A DNA stretch of 64,000 nucleotides, taken from NCBI GenBank assembly GCA_027186245.1, contig CP114481.1, positions 52,297,501 to 52,361,500 on the forward strand. Direction: 5' to 3'. The DNA is from Coriaria nepalensis. Lineage: Eukaryota > Streptophyta > Magnoliopsida > Cucurbitales > Coriariaceae. Of the stretch, positions 23,201-36,064 are shown piece after piece. Within the stretch, counting starts at the first letter, position 1. Each line of letters begins with the position of its first letter. The translations under genes and the position numbers were made by a program. A model generated the notes under the pieces. It did not search any database. It saw only the letters and a list, made by a program, of their open reading frames with translations, and was not told where the DNA came from.

Positions 23201-26200
23201 AAACGCAAGTTTTGTCCATAACTTTCAAGTGATCATTGCAAGGAAAATGTGCATTCGTTTAACCTTAAAATCATTTTAATGAGTCATTTCGAGTTAATAA
23301 CGTTTTTCAAAGCAATTCGAACGAATTCTATTTTGGCACTACAAACACAACTTTAGTGCATAACTTGCAAAAGATGAATGCAAGGAGAGGTTGCATTTGT
23401 TAACTTTAAAATCATTTTAATGAGTCATTTCAAGTCAATAACTTTTTTCAAAGCAATTCGAACGAATTCTATTTTAGCACTACAAACACAACTTTAGTGC
23501 ATAACTTGCAAAAGATGAATGCAAGGAAACTGTGCATTAGTTTCACCTTAAAATCATTTGAATTAGTCATTTCAAGTCAATAACATATTTCAAAGCAATT
23601 CGTACGAATTCTATTTTCGCACTACAAACACAACTTCAGTGCATAACATGCAAAAGATGAATGCAAGGAGGGGTTGCATTTGTTAGCTTTAAAATCATTT
23701 TAATGAGTTATTTCAAGTCAATAACTTTTTTCAAAGCAATTCGAACGAATTCTATTTTCGCACTTCAAACACAAGTTTTGTGCATAACTTGCAAATGATC
23801 AGTGCAAGGAAAGTGTGCATTAGTTTAACCATAAAATCATTCGAATTAGTCATTTCAAGTCAATAACATATTTCAAAGCAATTCGAACGAATTCTATTTT
23901 CGCACTTCAAACGCAAGTTTTGTCCATAACTTTCAAGTGATCATTGCAAAGAAAATGTGCATTCGTTTAACCTTAAAATCATTTTAATGAGTCATTTTGA
24001 GTTAATAATTTATTTCAAAGCAATTCGAACAAATTCTATTTTAGCACTACAAACACAACTTTAGTGCATAACTTGCAAAAGATGAATACAAGGAGAGGTT
24101 GCATTTGTTAACTTTAAAATCATTATAATGAGTTATTTCAAGTCAATAACTTTTTTCAAAGCAATTCGAACGAATTCTATTTTCGCACCTTAAACACAAG
24201 TTTTGCGCATAACTTGCGAATGATCAATGCAAGGAAACTGTGCATTAGTTTCACCTTAAAATCATTTTCATTAGTCATTTCGAGTTAATAACTTATTTCA
24301 AAGCAATTCGAACAAATTCTAGTTACGCACTTCAAACGCAAGTTTTGTCCATAACTTTCAAGTGATCATTGCAAGGAAAGTGTCCATTCGTTTAACCTTA
24401 AAATTATTTCAATGAGTCATTTCGAGTTAATAACTTATTTCAAAGCAATTCGAACAAATTCTATTTTAGCGCTACAAACACAACTTTAGTGCATAACTTG
24501 CAAAAGATGAATGCAAGCAGAGGTTGCATTTGTTAACTTTAAAATCATTTTAATGAGTCATTTCAAGTCAATAACTTTTTTCAAAGCAATTCGAACGAAT
24601 TCTATTTTCGCACTTCAAACACAAGTTTTGTGCATAACTTCCAAAAGATCAATGCAAGGAAAGTGTGCATTAGTTTAACTTTAAAATCATTTGAATTAGT
24701 CATTCCAAGTTAATAACATATTTCAAAGCAATTCGAACGAATTCTATTTACGCACTTCAAACACAAGTTTTGTGCATAACTTGCAAAAGATCAATGCAAA
24801 GAAAGTGTGCATTAGTTTAACCTTAAAATCATTTGAATTAGTCATTTCAAGTCAATAACATATTTCAAAGCAATTCGAACGAATTCTATTTACGCACTTC
24901 AAACACAAGTTTTGTCCATAACTTTCAAGTGATCATTGCAAGGAAAATGTGCATTCGTTTAACCTTAAAATCATTTTAATGAGTCATTTTGAGTTAATAA
25001 CTTATTTCAAAGCAATTCGAACAAATTATATTTTAGCACTACAAACACAACTTTAGTGCATAACTTGCAAAAGATGAATGCAAGGAGAGGTTGCATTTGT
25101 TAACTTTAAAATCATTTTAATGAGTCATTTCAAGTCAATAACTTTTTTCAAAGCAATCCGAACGAATTCTATTTTCGCATTTCAAACACAAGTTTTGTGC
25201 ATAACTTGCAAAAGATCAATGCAAAGAAAGTGTGCATTAGTTTAACCTTAAAATCATTTGAATTAGTCATTTCAAGTCAATAACATATTTCAAAGCAATT
25301 CGAACGAATTCTATTTACGCACTTCAAACGCAAGTTTTGTGCATAACTTTCAAGTGATCATTGCAAGGAAAGTGTGAATTCGTTTAACCTTAAAATCATT
25401 TTAATGAGTCATTTTGAGTTAATAACTTATTTCAAAGCAATTCGAACAAATTCTATTTTAGCTACAAACACAACTTTAGTGCATAACTTGCAAAAGATAA
25501 ATGCAAGGAGAGGTTGCATTTGTTAACTTTAAAATCATTTTAATGAGTCATTTCAAGTCAATAACTTTTTACAAAGCAATCCGAACGAATTCTATTTTCG
25601 CATTTCAAACACAAGTTTTGTGCATAACTTGCAAATGATGAATGCAAGGAAAGTGTGCATTAGTTTAACCTTAAAATCATTTGAATTAGTCATTTCAACT
25701 CAATAACATATTTCAAAGCAATTCGAACGAATTCTATTTATGCACTTCAAACGCAAGTTTTGTGCATAACTTTCAAGTGATCATTGCAAGGAAAGTGTGA
25801 ATTCGTTTAACCTTAAAATCATTTTAATGAGTCATTTTGAGTTAATAACTTATTTCAAAGCAATTCGAACAAATTCTATTTTAGCACTACAAACACAACT
25901 TTAGTGCATAACTTGCAAAAGACGAATGCAAGGAGAGGTTGCGTTTGTTAACTTTAAAATCATTTGAATGAGTCATTTCAAATCAATAATGTTTTTCAAA
26001 GCAATTCGAACGAATTCTATTTTCGCACTTCAAACGCAAGTTTTGTGCATAACTTGCAAAAGATCAATGCAAGGAAAGTGTCTATTAGTTTAACCTTAAA
26101 ATCATTCGAATTAGTCATTTCAAGTCAATAACATATTTCAAAGCAATTCGAACGAATTCTATTTACGCACTCCAAATGCAAGTTTTGTCCATAACTTTCA

Positions 26201-27420
26201 ATTGATCATTGCAAGGAAAGTGTGCATTCGCTTAACCTTAAAATCATTTTAATGAGTCATTTCGAGTAAATAACTTATTTCAAAGCAATTCGAACGAATT
26301 CTATTTTTGCACTACAAACACAACTTTAGTGCATAACTTGCAAAAGATGAATGCATGGAGAGGTTTCATTTCTTAACTTTAAAATCATTTCAATGAGTCA
26401 TTTGAAGTCAATAACTTTTTTCAAAGCAATCCGAACGAATTCTATTTTCGCATTTCAAACACAAGTTTTGTGCATAACTTGCAAATGATGAACTGAAGGA
26501 AAGTGTGCATTAGTTTAACCTTAAAATCATTTGACTGAGTCATTTCAAGTCAATAACATATTTCAAAGCAATTCGAACGAATTCTATTTACGCACTCCAA
26601 ATGCAAGTTTTGTCCATAACTTTCAATTGATCATTGCAAGGAAAGTGTGCATTCGTTTAACTCTAAAATCATTTTAATGAGTCATTTCGAGTTAATAACT
26701 TATTTCAAAGCAATTAAAACAAATTCAATTTTAGCACAACAAACACAACTTTAGTGCATAACTTGCAAATGATGAATGCAAGGAGAGGTTGCATTTGTTA
26801 ACTTTAAAATCATTTTAATGAGTCATTTGAAGTCAATAACTTTTTTCAAAGCAATCCGAACGAATTCTATTTTGGCACTTCAAACACAAGTTTTGTGCAT
26901 AACTTGCAAATGATCAATGCAAGGAAAGTGTGCATTAGTTTAACCTTAAAATCATTTGAATTAGTCATTTCAAGTCAATAACATATTTCAAAGCAATTCG
27001 TACCAATTCTATTTACCCACTTCAAACGCAAGTTTTGTCCATAACTTGCAAAAGATGAATGCAAGGAGAGGTTGCATTTGTTAACTTTAAAATTATTTTA
27101 ATGAGTCATTTCAAGTCAATAACTTTTTTCAAAGCAATTCGAACGAATTCTATTTTCGCACTTCAAACACAAGTTTTGTGCATAACTTGCAAATGATCAA
27201 TGCAAGGAAAGTGTGCATTAGTTTAACCTTAAAATCATTTGAATTGGTCATTTCAAGTCAATAACATATTTCAAAGCAATTCGTACCAATTCTATTTACG
27301 CACTTCAAACGCAAGTTTTGTCCAAAACTTTCAAGTGATCATTGCAACGAAAGTGTGCATTCGTTTAACCTTAAAATAATTTTAATGAGTCATTTCGAGT
27401 TAATAACTTATTTCAAAGCA

Positions 27421-28000
27421 ATTCGAACGAATTCTATTTTCGCACTTCAAACACAAGTTTTGTGGATAACTTGCAAAAGATCAATGCAAGGAAAGTGTGC
27501 ATTAGTTCAACCTTAAAATCATTTGAATTAGTCATTTCATGTCAATAAGATATTTCAAAGGAATTCGAACGAATTCTATTTACGCACTTTAGACGCAAGT
27601 TTTGTCCATTACTTTCAAGTGATCATTGCAAGGAAAGTGTGCATTCGTTTAACCTTAAAATCATTTAAATGAGTCATTTCGAGTTAATAACTTATTTCAA
27701 AGCAATTCGAACGAATTCTATTTTCGCACTTCAAACACAAGTTTTGTGCATAACTTGCAAAAGATCAATGCAAGGAAAGTGTGCATTAGTTTAATCTTAA
27801 AATCATTTGAATTAGTCATTTCAAGTCAATAAGATATTTCAAAGGAATTCGAACGAATTCTATTTACGCACTTTAGACGCAAGTTTTGTCCATTACTTTC
27901 AAGTGATCATTGCAAGGAAAGTGTGCATTCGTTTAACCTTAAAATCATTTAAATGAGTCATTTCGAGTTAATAACTTATTTCAAAGCAATTCGAACGAAT
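27421..28000. repeat. A-B dimer tandem (284-bp period), C monomer absent
   Basis: The distinctive string AAGATATTTCAAAGGAATTC occurs at 27,547 and 27,831, 284 bp apart. The monomer order here is A, B, A, B, B with no C. Both B copies carry CACTTTAGACGCAAG and TTTTGTCCATTACTTTC. A third copy of the same marker pair lies near 32,230, and related copies occur at 33,230, 34,650 and 45,010, so this variant has been spread within the array. Confidence 0.78.
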
Positions 28001-29459
28001 TCGATTCACGCACTTCAGACGCAAGTTTTGTCCATAACTTTCAAGTGATCATTGCAACGAAAGTGTGCATTCGTTTAACCTTAAAATCATTTTAATGAGT
28101 CATTTCGAGTTAATAACTTATTTCAAAGCAATTCGAACGAATTCTATTTTAGCACTACAAACACAACTTTATTCCGTAACTTGCAAAAGATCAATGCAAG
28201 GAGAGGTTGCATTTGTTAACCTTAAAATCATTTTAATGAGTCATTTCAAGTCAATAAGTTATTTCAAAGCAATTCGAACGAATTCTATTTTCGCACTTCA
28301 AACACAAGTTTTGTGCATAACTTGAAAATGATCAATGCAAGGAAAGTGTGCATTAGTTTAACCTTAAAATCATTTTAATGAGTCATTTCGAGTTAATAAC
28401 TTATTTCAAAGCAATTCGAGCGAATTCTATTTACGCACTTCAAACGCAAGTTTTGTCCAAAACTTTCAAGTGATCATTGCAACGAAAGTGTGCATTCGTT
28501 TAACCTTACAGTAATTTTAATGAGTTATTTCAAGTTAATAACTTATTTCAAAGCAATTCGAACGAATTCTATTTACGCACTCCAAATGCAAGTTTTGTCC
28601 ATAACTTTCAATTGATCATTGCAAGGAAAGTGTGCATTCGCTTAACCTTGAAATCATTTAAATGAGTCATTTCGAGTTAATAACTGATTTCAAAGCAATT
28701 TGAACGAATTCTATTTTAGCACTACAAACACAACTTTAGTGCATAACTTGCAAAAGATGAATGCAAGGAGAGGTTTCATTTGTTAACTTTAAAATCATTT
28801 TAATCAGTCATTTCAAGTCAATAACTTTTTTCAAAGCAATCCGAAAGAATTCTATTTTCGCATTTCAAACACAAGTTTTGTGCATAACTTGCAAATGATG
28901 AATGCAAGGAAAGTGTGCATTAGTTTAACCTTAAAATCATTTCAATGAGTCATTTCTAGTCAATAACATATTTTAAAGCAATTCGAACGAATTCTATTTA
29001 CGCACTTCAAACGCAAGTTTTGTCCATTACTTTCAAGTGATCATTGCAAGGAAAATGTGCATTCGTTTAATTTAAAATCATTTTAATGAGTCATTTCGAG
29101 TTAATAACTTATTTCAAAGCAATTAAAACAACTTTTATTTTTGCACTACAAACACAACTTTAGTGCATAACTCATTGCAAAAGATGAATGCAAGGAGAGG
29201 TTGCATTTGTTAACTTTAAAATCATTTTAATGAGTCATTCCAGGTCAATAACTTTTTTCAAAGCAATTCGAACGAATTCTATTTTCGCAATTCAGACACA
29301 AGTTTTGTGCATAACTTGCGAATGATCAATGCAAGCAAAGTGTGCATTAGTTTAACCTTAAAATCATTTTAATGAGTCATTTCGAGTTAATAACTTATTT
29401 CAAAGCAATTAAAACAAATTTTATTTTTGCACTACAAACACAACTTTAGTGCATAACTT

Positions 29460-31600
29460 ATTGCAAAAGATGAATGCAAGGAGAGGTTGCATTTGTTAAC
29501 CTTAAAATCATTTTCATGAGTCATTTCAAGTCAATAAGTTATTTCAAAGCAATTCGAACGAATTCTATTTTCGCACTTCAAACACAAGTTTTGTGCATAA
29601 CTTGCAAAAGACCAATGCAAGGAGAGGTTGCATTTGTTAACCTTAAAATCATTTTAATGAGTCATTTCAAGTCAATACGTTATTTCAAAGCAATTCGAAC
29701 GAATTCTATTTTCGCACTTCAAACACAAGTTTTGTGCATAACTTGAAAATGATCAATGCAAGGAAAGTGTGCATTAGTTTAACCTTAAAATCATTTTAAT
29801 GAGTCATTTCGAGTTATTAACTTATTTCAAAGCAATTCGAGCGAATTCTATTTACGCACTTCAAACGCAAGTTTTGTCCATAACTTGCAAAAGATGAATG
29901 CAAGGAGAGGTTGCATTTGTTAACTTTAAAATGATTTTAATGAGTCATTTCAAGTCAATAACTTTTTTCAAAGCAATTCGAATGAATTCTATTTTCGCAC
30001 TTCAAACGCAAGTTTTGTCCATAACTTTCAAGTGATCATTGCAAGGAAAGTGTCCTTTCGTTTAACCTTAAAATCATTTTAATGAGTCATTTCGAGTTAA
30101 TAACTTATTTCAAAGCAATTCGAACGAATTCTATTTTAGCACTACAAACACAACTTTATTGCATAACTTGCAAAAGATGAATGCAAGGAGAGGTTGCATT
30201 TGTTAACCTTAAAATCATTTTCATGAGTCATTTCAAGTCAATAAGTTATTTCAAAGCAATTCGAACGAATTCTATTTTCGCACTTCAAACACAAGTTTTG
30301 TGCATAACTTGCAAAAGATCAATGCAAGGAGAGGTTGCATTTGTTAACCTTAAAATCATTTTAATGATTCATTTCAAGTCAATAAGTTATTTCAAAGCAA
30401 TTCGAACGAATTCTATTTTCGCACTTCAAACACAAGTTTTGTGCATAACTTGAAAGTGATCATTGCAAGGAAAATGTGCATTCGTTTAACTTTAAAATCA
30501 TTTTAATGAGTCATTTCGAGTTAATAACTTATTTCAAAGCAATTAAAACAAATTTTATTTTTGCACTACAAACACAACTTTAGTGCATAACTTATTGCAA
30601 AAGATGAATGCAAGGAGAGGTTGCATTTGTTAACTTTAAAATCATTTTAATGAGTCATTCCAGGTCAATAACTTTTTTCAAAGCAATTCGAACGAATTCT
30701 ATTTTCGCAATTCAGACACAAGTTTTGTGCATAACTTGCAAATGATCAATGCAAGCAAAGTGTGCATTAGTTTAACCTTAAAATCATTTTAATGAGTCAT
30801 TTCGAGTTAATAACTTATTTCAAAGCAATTAAAACAAATTTTATTTTTGCACTACAAACGCAACTTTAGTGCATAACTTATTGCAAAAGATGAATGCAAG
30901 GAGAGGTTGCATTTGTTAACTTTAAAATCATTTTAATGAGTCATTCCAGGTCAATAACTTTTTTCAAAGCAATTCGAACGAATTCTATTTTCGCAATTCA
31001 GACACAAGTTTTGTGCATAACTTGCGAATGATCAATGCAAGCAAAGTGTGCATTAGTTTAACCTTAAAATCATTTTAATGAGTCATTTCGAGTTAATAAC
31101 TTATTTCAAAGCAATTCGAATGAATTCTATTTACGCACTTCAAACGCAAGTTTTGTCCATAACTTTCAAGTGATCATTGCAAGGAAAGTGTCCTTTCGTT
31201 TAACCTTAAAATCATTTTAATGAGTCATTTCGAGTTAATAACTTATTTCAAAGCAATTCGAACGAATTCTATTTTAGCACTACAAACACAACTTTATTGC
31301 ATAACTTGCAAAAGATGAATGCAAGGAGAGGTTGCATTTGTTAACCTTAAAATCATTTTCATGAGTCATTTCAAAACAATAAGTTATTTCAAAGCAATTC
31401 GAACGAATTCTATTTTCGCACTTCAAACACAAGTTTTGTGCATAACTTGCAAAAGATCAATGCAAGGAGAGGTTGCATTTGTTAACCTTAAAATCATTTT
31501 AATGATTCATTTCAAGTCAATAAGTTATTTCAAAGCAATTCGAACGAATTCTATTTTCGCACTTCAAACACAAGTTTTGTGCATAACTTGAAAATGATCA
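29460..31600. repeat. Duplicated block with 707-bp and 1,138-bp offsets
   Basis: The motif CAAGGAGAGGTTGCATTTGTTAACCTT and what follows begins at 29,474, 30,181 and 31,319, offsets of 707 and 1,138 bp (five and eight monomers). The variant GTGTCCTTTCGTTT is at 30,050 and 31,188. A C-like monomer with AATTAAAACAAATTTTA and a 3-base insertion (CATAACTTATTGCAAAAG) recurs at 30,541 and 30,827, 286 bp apart, which is a dimer plus the insertion. Two joined C/A hybrid monomers keep a frame open for 90 codons in each copy. These frames are satellite artefacts, not genes. Confidence 0.78.
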
Positions 31601-32819
31601 ATGCAAGGAAAGTGTGCATTAGTTTAACCTTAAAATCATTTTAATGAGTCATTTCGAGTTAATAACTTATTTCAAAGCAATTCGAGCGAATTCTATTTAC
31701 GCACTTCAAACGCAAGTTTTGTCCATAACTTGCAAAAGATGAATGCAAGGAGAGGTTGCATTTGTTAACTTTAAAATTATTTTAATGAGTCATTTCAAGT
31801 CAATAACTTTTTTCAAAGCAATTCGAACGAATTCTATTTTCGCACTTCAAACACAAGTTTTGTGCATAACTTGCAAATGGTCAATGCAAGGAAAGTGTGC
31901 ATTAGTTTAACCTTAAAATCATTTGAATTAGGCATTTCAAGTCAATAACATATTTCAAAGCAATTCGTACCAATTCTATTTACGCACTTCAAACGCAAGT
32001 TTTGTCCATAACTTTCAAGTGATCATTGCAACGAAAGTGTGCATTCGTTTAACCTTAAAATCATTTTAATAAGTCATTTCGAGTTAATAACTTATTTCGA
32101 AGCAATTCGGACGAATTCTATTTTCGCACTTCAAACACAAGTTTTGTGCATAACTTGCAAAAGATCAATGCAAGGAAAGTGTGCATTAGTTTAACCTTAA
32201 AATCATTTGAATTAGTCATTTCAAGTCAATAAGATATTTCAAAGGAATTCGAACGAATTCTATTTACGCACTTTAGACGCAAGTTTTGTCCATTACTTTC
32301 AAGTGATCATTGCAAGGAAAGTGTGCATTCGTTTAACCTTAAAATTATTTTAATGAGTCATTTCGAGTTCATAACTTATTTCAAAGCAATTCGAACAAAT
32401 TCTATTTTAGCACTACAAACACAACTTTAGTGCATAACTTGCAAAAGATGAATGCAAGGAGAGGTTGCATTTGTTAACTTTAAAATCATTTTAATGAGTC
32501 ATTTCAAGTCAATAACTTTTTTCAAAGCAATTCGAACGAATTCTATTTTCGCACTTCAAACACAAGTTTTGTGCATAACTTGCAAATGATCAATGCAAGG
32601 AAAGTGTGCATTAGTTTAACCTTAAAATCATTTGAATTAGTCATTTCTAGTCAATAACATATTCCAAAGCAATTCGTACCAATTCTATTTACGCACTTCA
32701 AACGCAAGTTTTGTCCATAACTTTCAAGTGATCTTTGCAACGAAAGTGTACATTCGTTTAACCTTAAAATCATTTTAATAAGTCATTTCGAGTTAATAAC
32801 TTTTTTCAAAGCAATTCGA

Positions 32820-34235
32820 ACGAATTCTATTTTCGCACTTCAAACGCAAGTTTTGTGCATAACCTGCAAATGATCAATGCAAGGAAAGTGTGCATTAGTT
32901 TAACCTTAAAATCATTTGAATTAGTCATTTCAAGTCAATAACATATTTCAAAGCAATTCGTACCAATTCTATTTACGGACTTCAAACGCATGTTTTGTCC
33001 ATAACTTTCAAGTGATCATTGCAATGAAAGTGTGCATTTGTTTAACCTTAAAATCATTTTAATAAGTCATTTCGAGCTAATAACTTATTTCAAAGCAATT
33101 CAAACGAATTCTATTTTCGCACTTCAAACACAAGTTTTGTGCATAACTTGCAAAAGATCAATGCAAGGAAAGTGTGCATTAGTTTAACCTTAAAATCATT
33201 TGAATTAGTCATTTCAAGTCAATAACATATTTCAAAGGAATTCGAACGAATTCTATTTACGCACTTTAGACGCAAGTTTTGTCCATTACTTTCAAGTGAT
33301 CATTGCAAGGAAAGTGTGCATTCCTTTAACCTTAAAATCATTTTAATAAGTCATTTCGAGTTAATAACTTATTTCGAAGCAATTCGAATGAATTCTATTT
33401 TAGCACTACAAACACAACTTTATTCCATAACTTGCAAAAGATGAATGCAAGGAGAGGTTGCATTTGTTAACCTTAAAATCATTTTAATGAGTCATTTCGG
33501 GTCAATAAGTTATTTCAAAGCAATTCGAACGAATTCTATTTTCGCACTACAAACACAACTTTATTGCATAACTTGCAAAAGATGAATGCAAGGAGAGGTT
33601 GCATTTGTTAACCTTAAAATCATTTGAATTAGTCATTTCAAGTCAATAACATATTTCATAGCAATTCGTACCAATTCTATTTACGCACTTCAAACGCAGG
33701 TTTTGTCCAAAACTTTCAAGTGATCATTGCAACGAAAGTGTGCATTCGTTTAACCTTAAAATAATTTTAATGAGTCATTTCGAGTTAATAACTTATTTCA
33801 AAGCAATTCGAACGAATTCTATTTACGCACTCCAAATGCAAGTTTTGTCCATAACTTTCAATTGATCATTGCAAGGAAAGTGTGCATTCGCTTAACCTTA
33901 AAATCATTTTAATGAGTCATTTCGAGTTAATAACTTATTTCAAAGCAATTTGAACGAATTCTATTTTAGCACTACAAACACAACTTTAGTGCATAACTTG
34001 CAAAAGATGAATGCAAGGAGAGGTTTCATTTGTTAACTTTAAAATCATTTTAATCAGTCATTTCAAGTCAATAACTTTTTTCAAAGCAATTCGAACGAAT
34101 TCTATTTTCGCACTTCAAACACAAGTTTTGTGCATAACTTGCAAAATATCAATGCAAGGAAAGTGTGCATTAGTTTAACCTTAAAATCATTTGAATTAGT
34201 CATTTCAAGTCAATAACATATTTCACAGCAATTCG
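32820..34235. repeat. Long-range duplication, first copy (partner 44,592-46,007)
   Basis: About 1.4 kb here matches 44,592-46,007 at a constant offset of 11,772 bp. Shared rare variants are ATTTACGGACTTC with GCATGTTTTGTCC (32,971 and 44,743), TTTATTCCATAAC (33,421 and 45,193) and the CACTCCAAATGCAAG monomer. Similarity fades at both ends into ordinary monomers. The offset is 83 monomers, far beyond one HOR unit. Confidence 0.8.
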
Positions 34236-34789
34236 AACGAATTCTATTTACGTACTTCAAACGCAAGTTTTGTCCATAACTTTCAAGTGATCATTGCAAG
34301 GAAAGTGTGCATTCGTTTAAACTTAAAATCATTTCAATGAGTCATTTCGAGTTAATAACATATTTCAAAGGAATTCGAACGAATTCTAATTACACACTTC
34401 AAACGCAAGTTTTGTCCATTACTTTGAAGTGATCATTGCAAGGAAAATGTGCATTCGTTTAACTTTAAAATCATTTTAATGAGTCATTTCGAGTTAATAA
34501 CTTATTTCGAAGCAATTCGAACGAATTCTATTTTAGCACTACAAACACAACTTTAGTGCATAACTTGCAAATGATGAATGCAAGGAGAGGTTGCATTTGT
34601 TAACTTTAAAATCATTTGAATTAGTCATTTTAAGTCAATAACATATTTCAAAGGAATTCGAACGAATTCTATTTACGCACTTTAGACGCAAGTTTTGTCC
34701 ATTACTTTCAAGTGATCATTTCAAGGAAAGTGTGCATTCCTTTAACCTTAAAATCATTTTAATAAGTCATTTCGAGTTAATAACTTATT

Positions 34790-36064
34790 TCAAACCAATT
34801 CGAACGAATTCTATTTTAGCACTACAAACACAACTTTATTCCATAACTTGCAAAAGATGAATGCAAGGAGAGGTTGCATTTGTTAACCTAAAAATCATTT
34901 TAAAGAGTCATTTTAGGTCAATAAGTTATTTCAAAGCAATTCGAACGAATTCTATTTTCGCACAACAAACACAATTTTATTGCATAACTTGCAAAAGATG
35001 AATGCAAGGAGAGGTTGCATTTGTTAACCTTAAAATCATTTTAATGAGTCATTTCAAGGCAATAAGTTATTTCAAAGCAATTCGAACGAATTCTATTTTC
35101 GCACTTCAAACACAAGTTTTGTGCATAACTTGCAAATGATCAATGCAAGGAAAGTGTGCATTCGTTTAACTTTAAAATCATTTTAATGAGTCATTTCGAG
35201 TTAATAACTTATTTCAAAGCAATTAAAACAAATTCTATTTTAGCACTACAGACACAACTTTAGTGCATAACTTGCAAAAGATGAATGCAAGGAGAGGTTT
35301 CATTTGTTAACTTTAAAATCATTTTAATCAGTCATTTCAAGTCAATAACTTTTTTCAAAGCAATCCGAACGAATTCTATTTTCGCATTTCAAACACAAGT
35401 TTTGTGCATAACTTGCAAATGATGAATGCAAGGAAAGTGTGCATTAGTTTAACCTTAAAATCATTTGAATTAGTCATTTCAAGTCAATAACATATTTCAA
35501 AGCAATTCGTACCAATTCTATTTACGCACTTCAAACGCAAGTTTTGTCCAAAACTTTCAAGTGATCATTGCAACGAAAGTGTGCATTCGTTTAACCTTAA
35601 AATAATTTTAATAAGTCATTTCGAGTTAATAACTTATTTCAAAGCAATTCGAACGAATTCTATTTTAGCACTACAAACACAACTTTATTCCATAACTTGC
35701 AAAAGATGAATGCAAGGAGAGGTTGCATTTGTTAACCTTAAAATCATTTTAAAGAGTCATTTTAGGTCAATAAGTTATTTCAAAGCAATACGAACGAATT
35801 CTATTTTCGCACTACAAACACAATTTTATTGCATAACTTGCAAAAGATGAATGCAAGGAGAGGTTGCATTTGTTAACCTTAAAATCATTTTAATGAGTCA
35901 TTTCAAGGCAATAAGTTATTTCAAAGCAATTCGAACGAATTCTATTTTCGCACTTCAAACACAAGTTTTGTGCATAACTTGCAAATGATCAATGCAAGGA
36001 AAGTGTGCATTCGTTTAACCTTAAAATCATTTTAATGAGTCATTTCGAGTTAATAACTTATTTC
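34790..36064. repeat. Local duplication, offset 849 bp (34,790-35,215 and 35,639-36,064)
   Basis: TTATTCCATAACTTGC recurs at 34,836 and 35,685, and the rare tail AAAGAGTCATTTTAGG recurs about 34,903 and 35,752. The copied part is about three monomers and the intervening part is different, so this is an ectopic copy and not a simple hexamer repeat. Confidence 0.72.

Noticed and set aside
28065..31591. Four open frames of 86-90 codons with a repeated 47-residue pattern (28,065, 29,474, 30,181, 31,319)
   Set aside because: The repeating peptide is just the translated satellite. The frames stop once a 142-bp monomer shifts the phase, and the copies arise from block duplication, not selection for protein.
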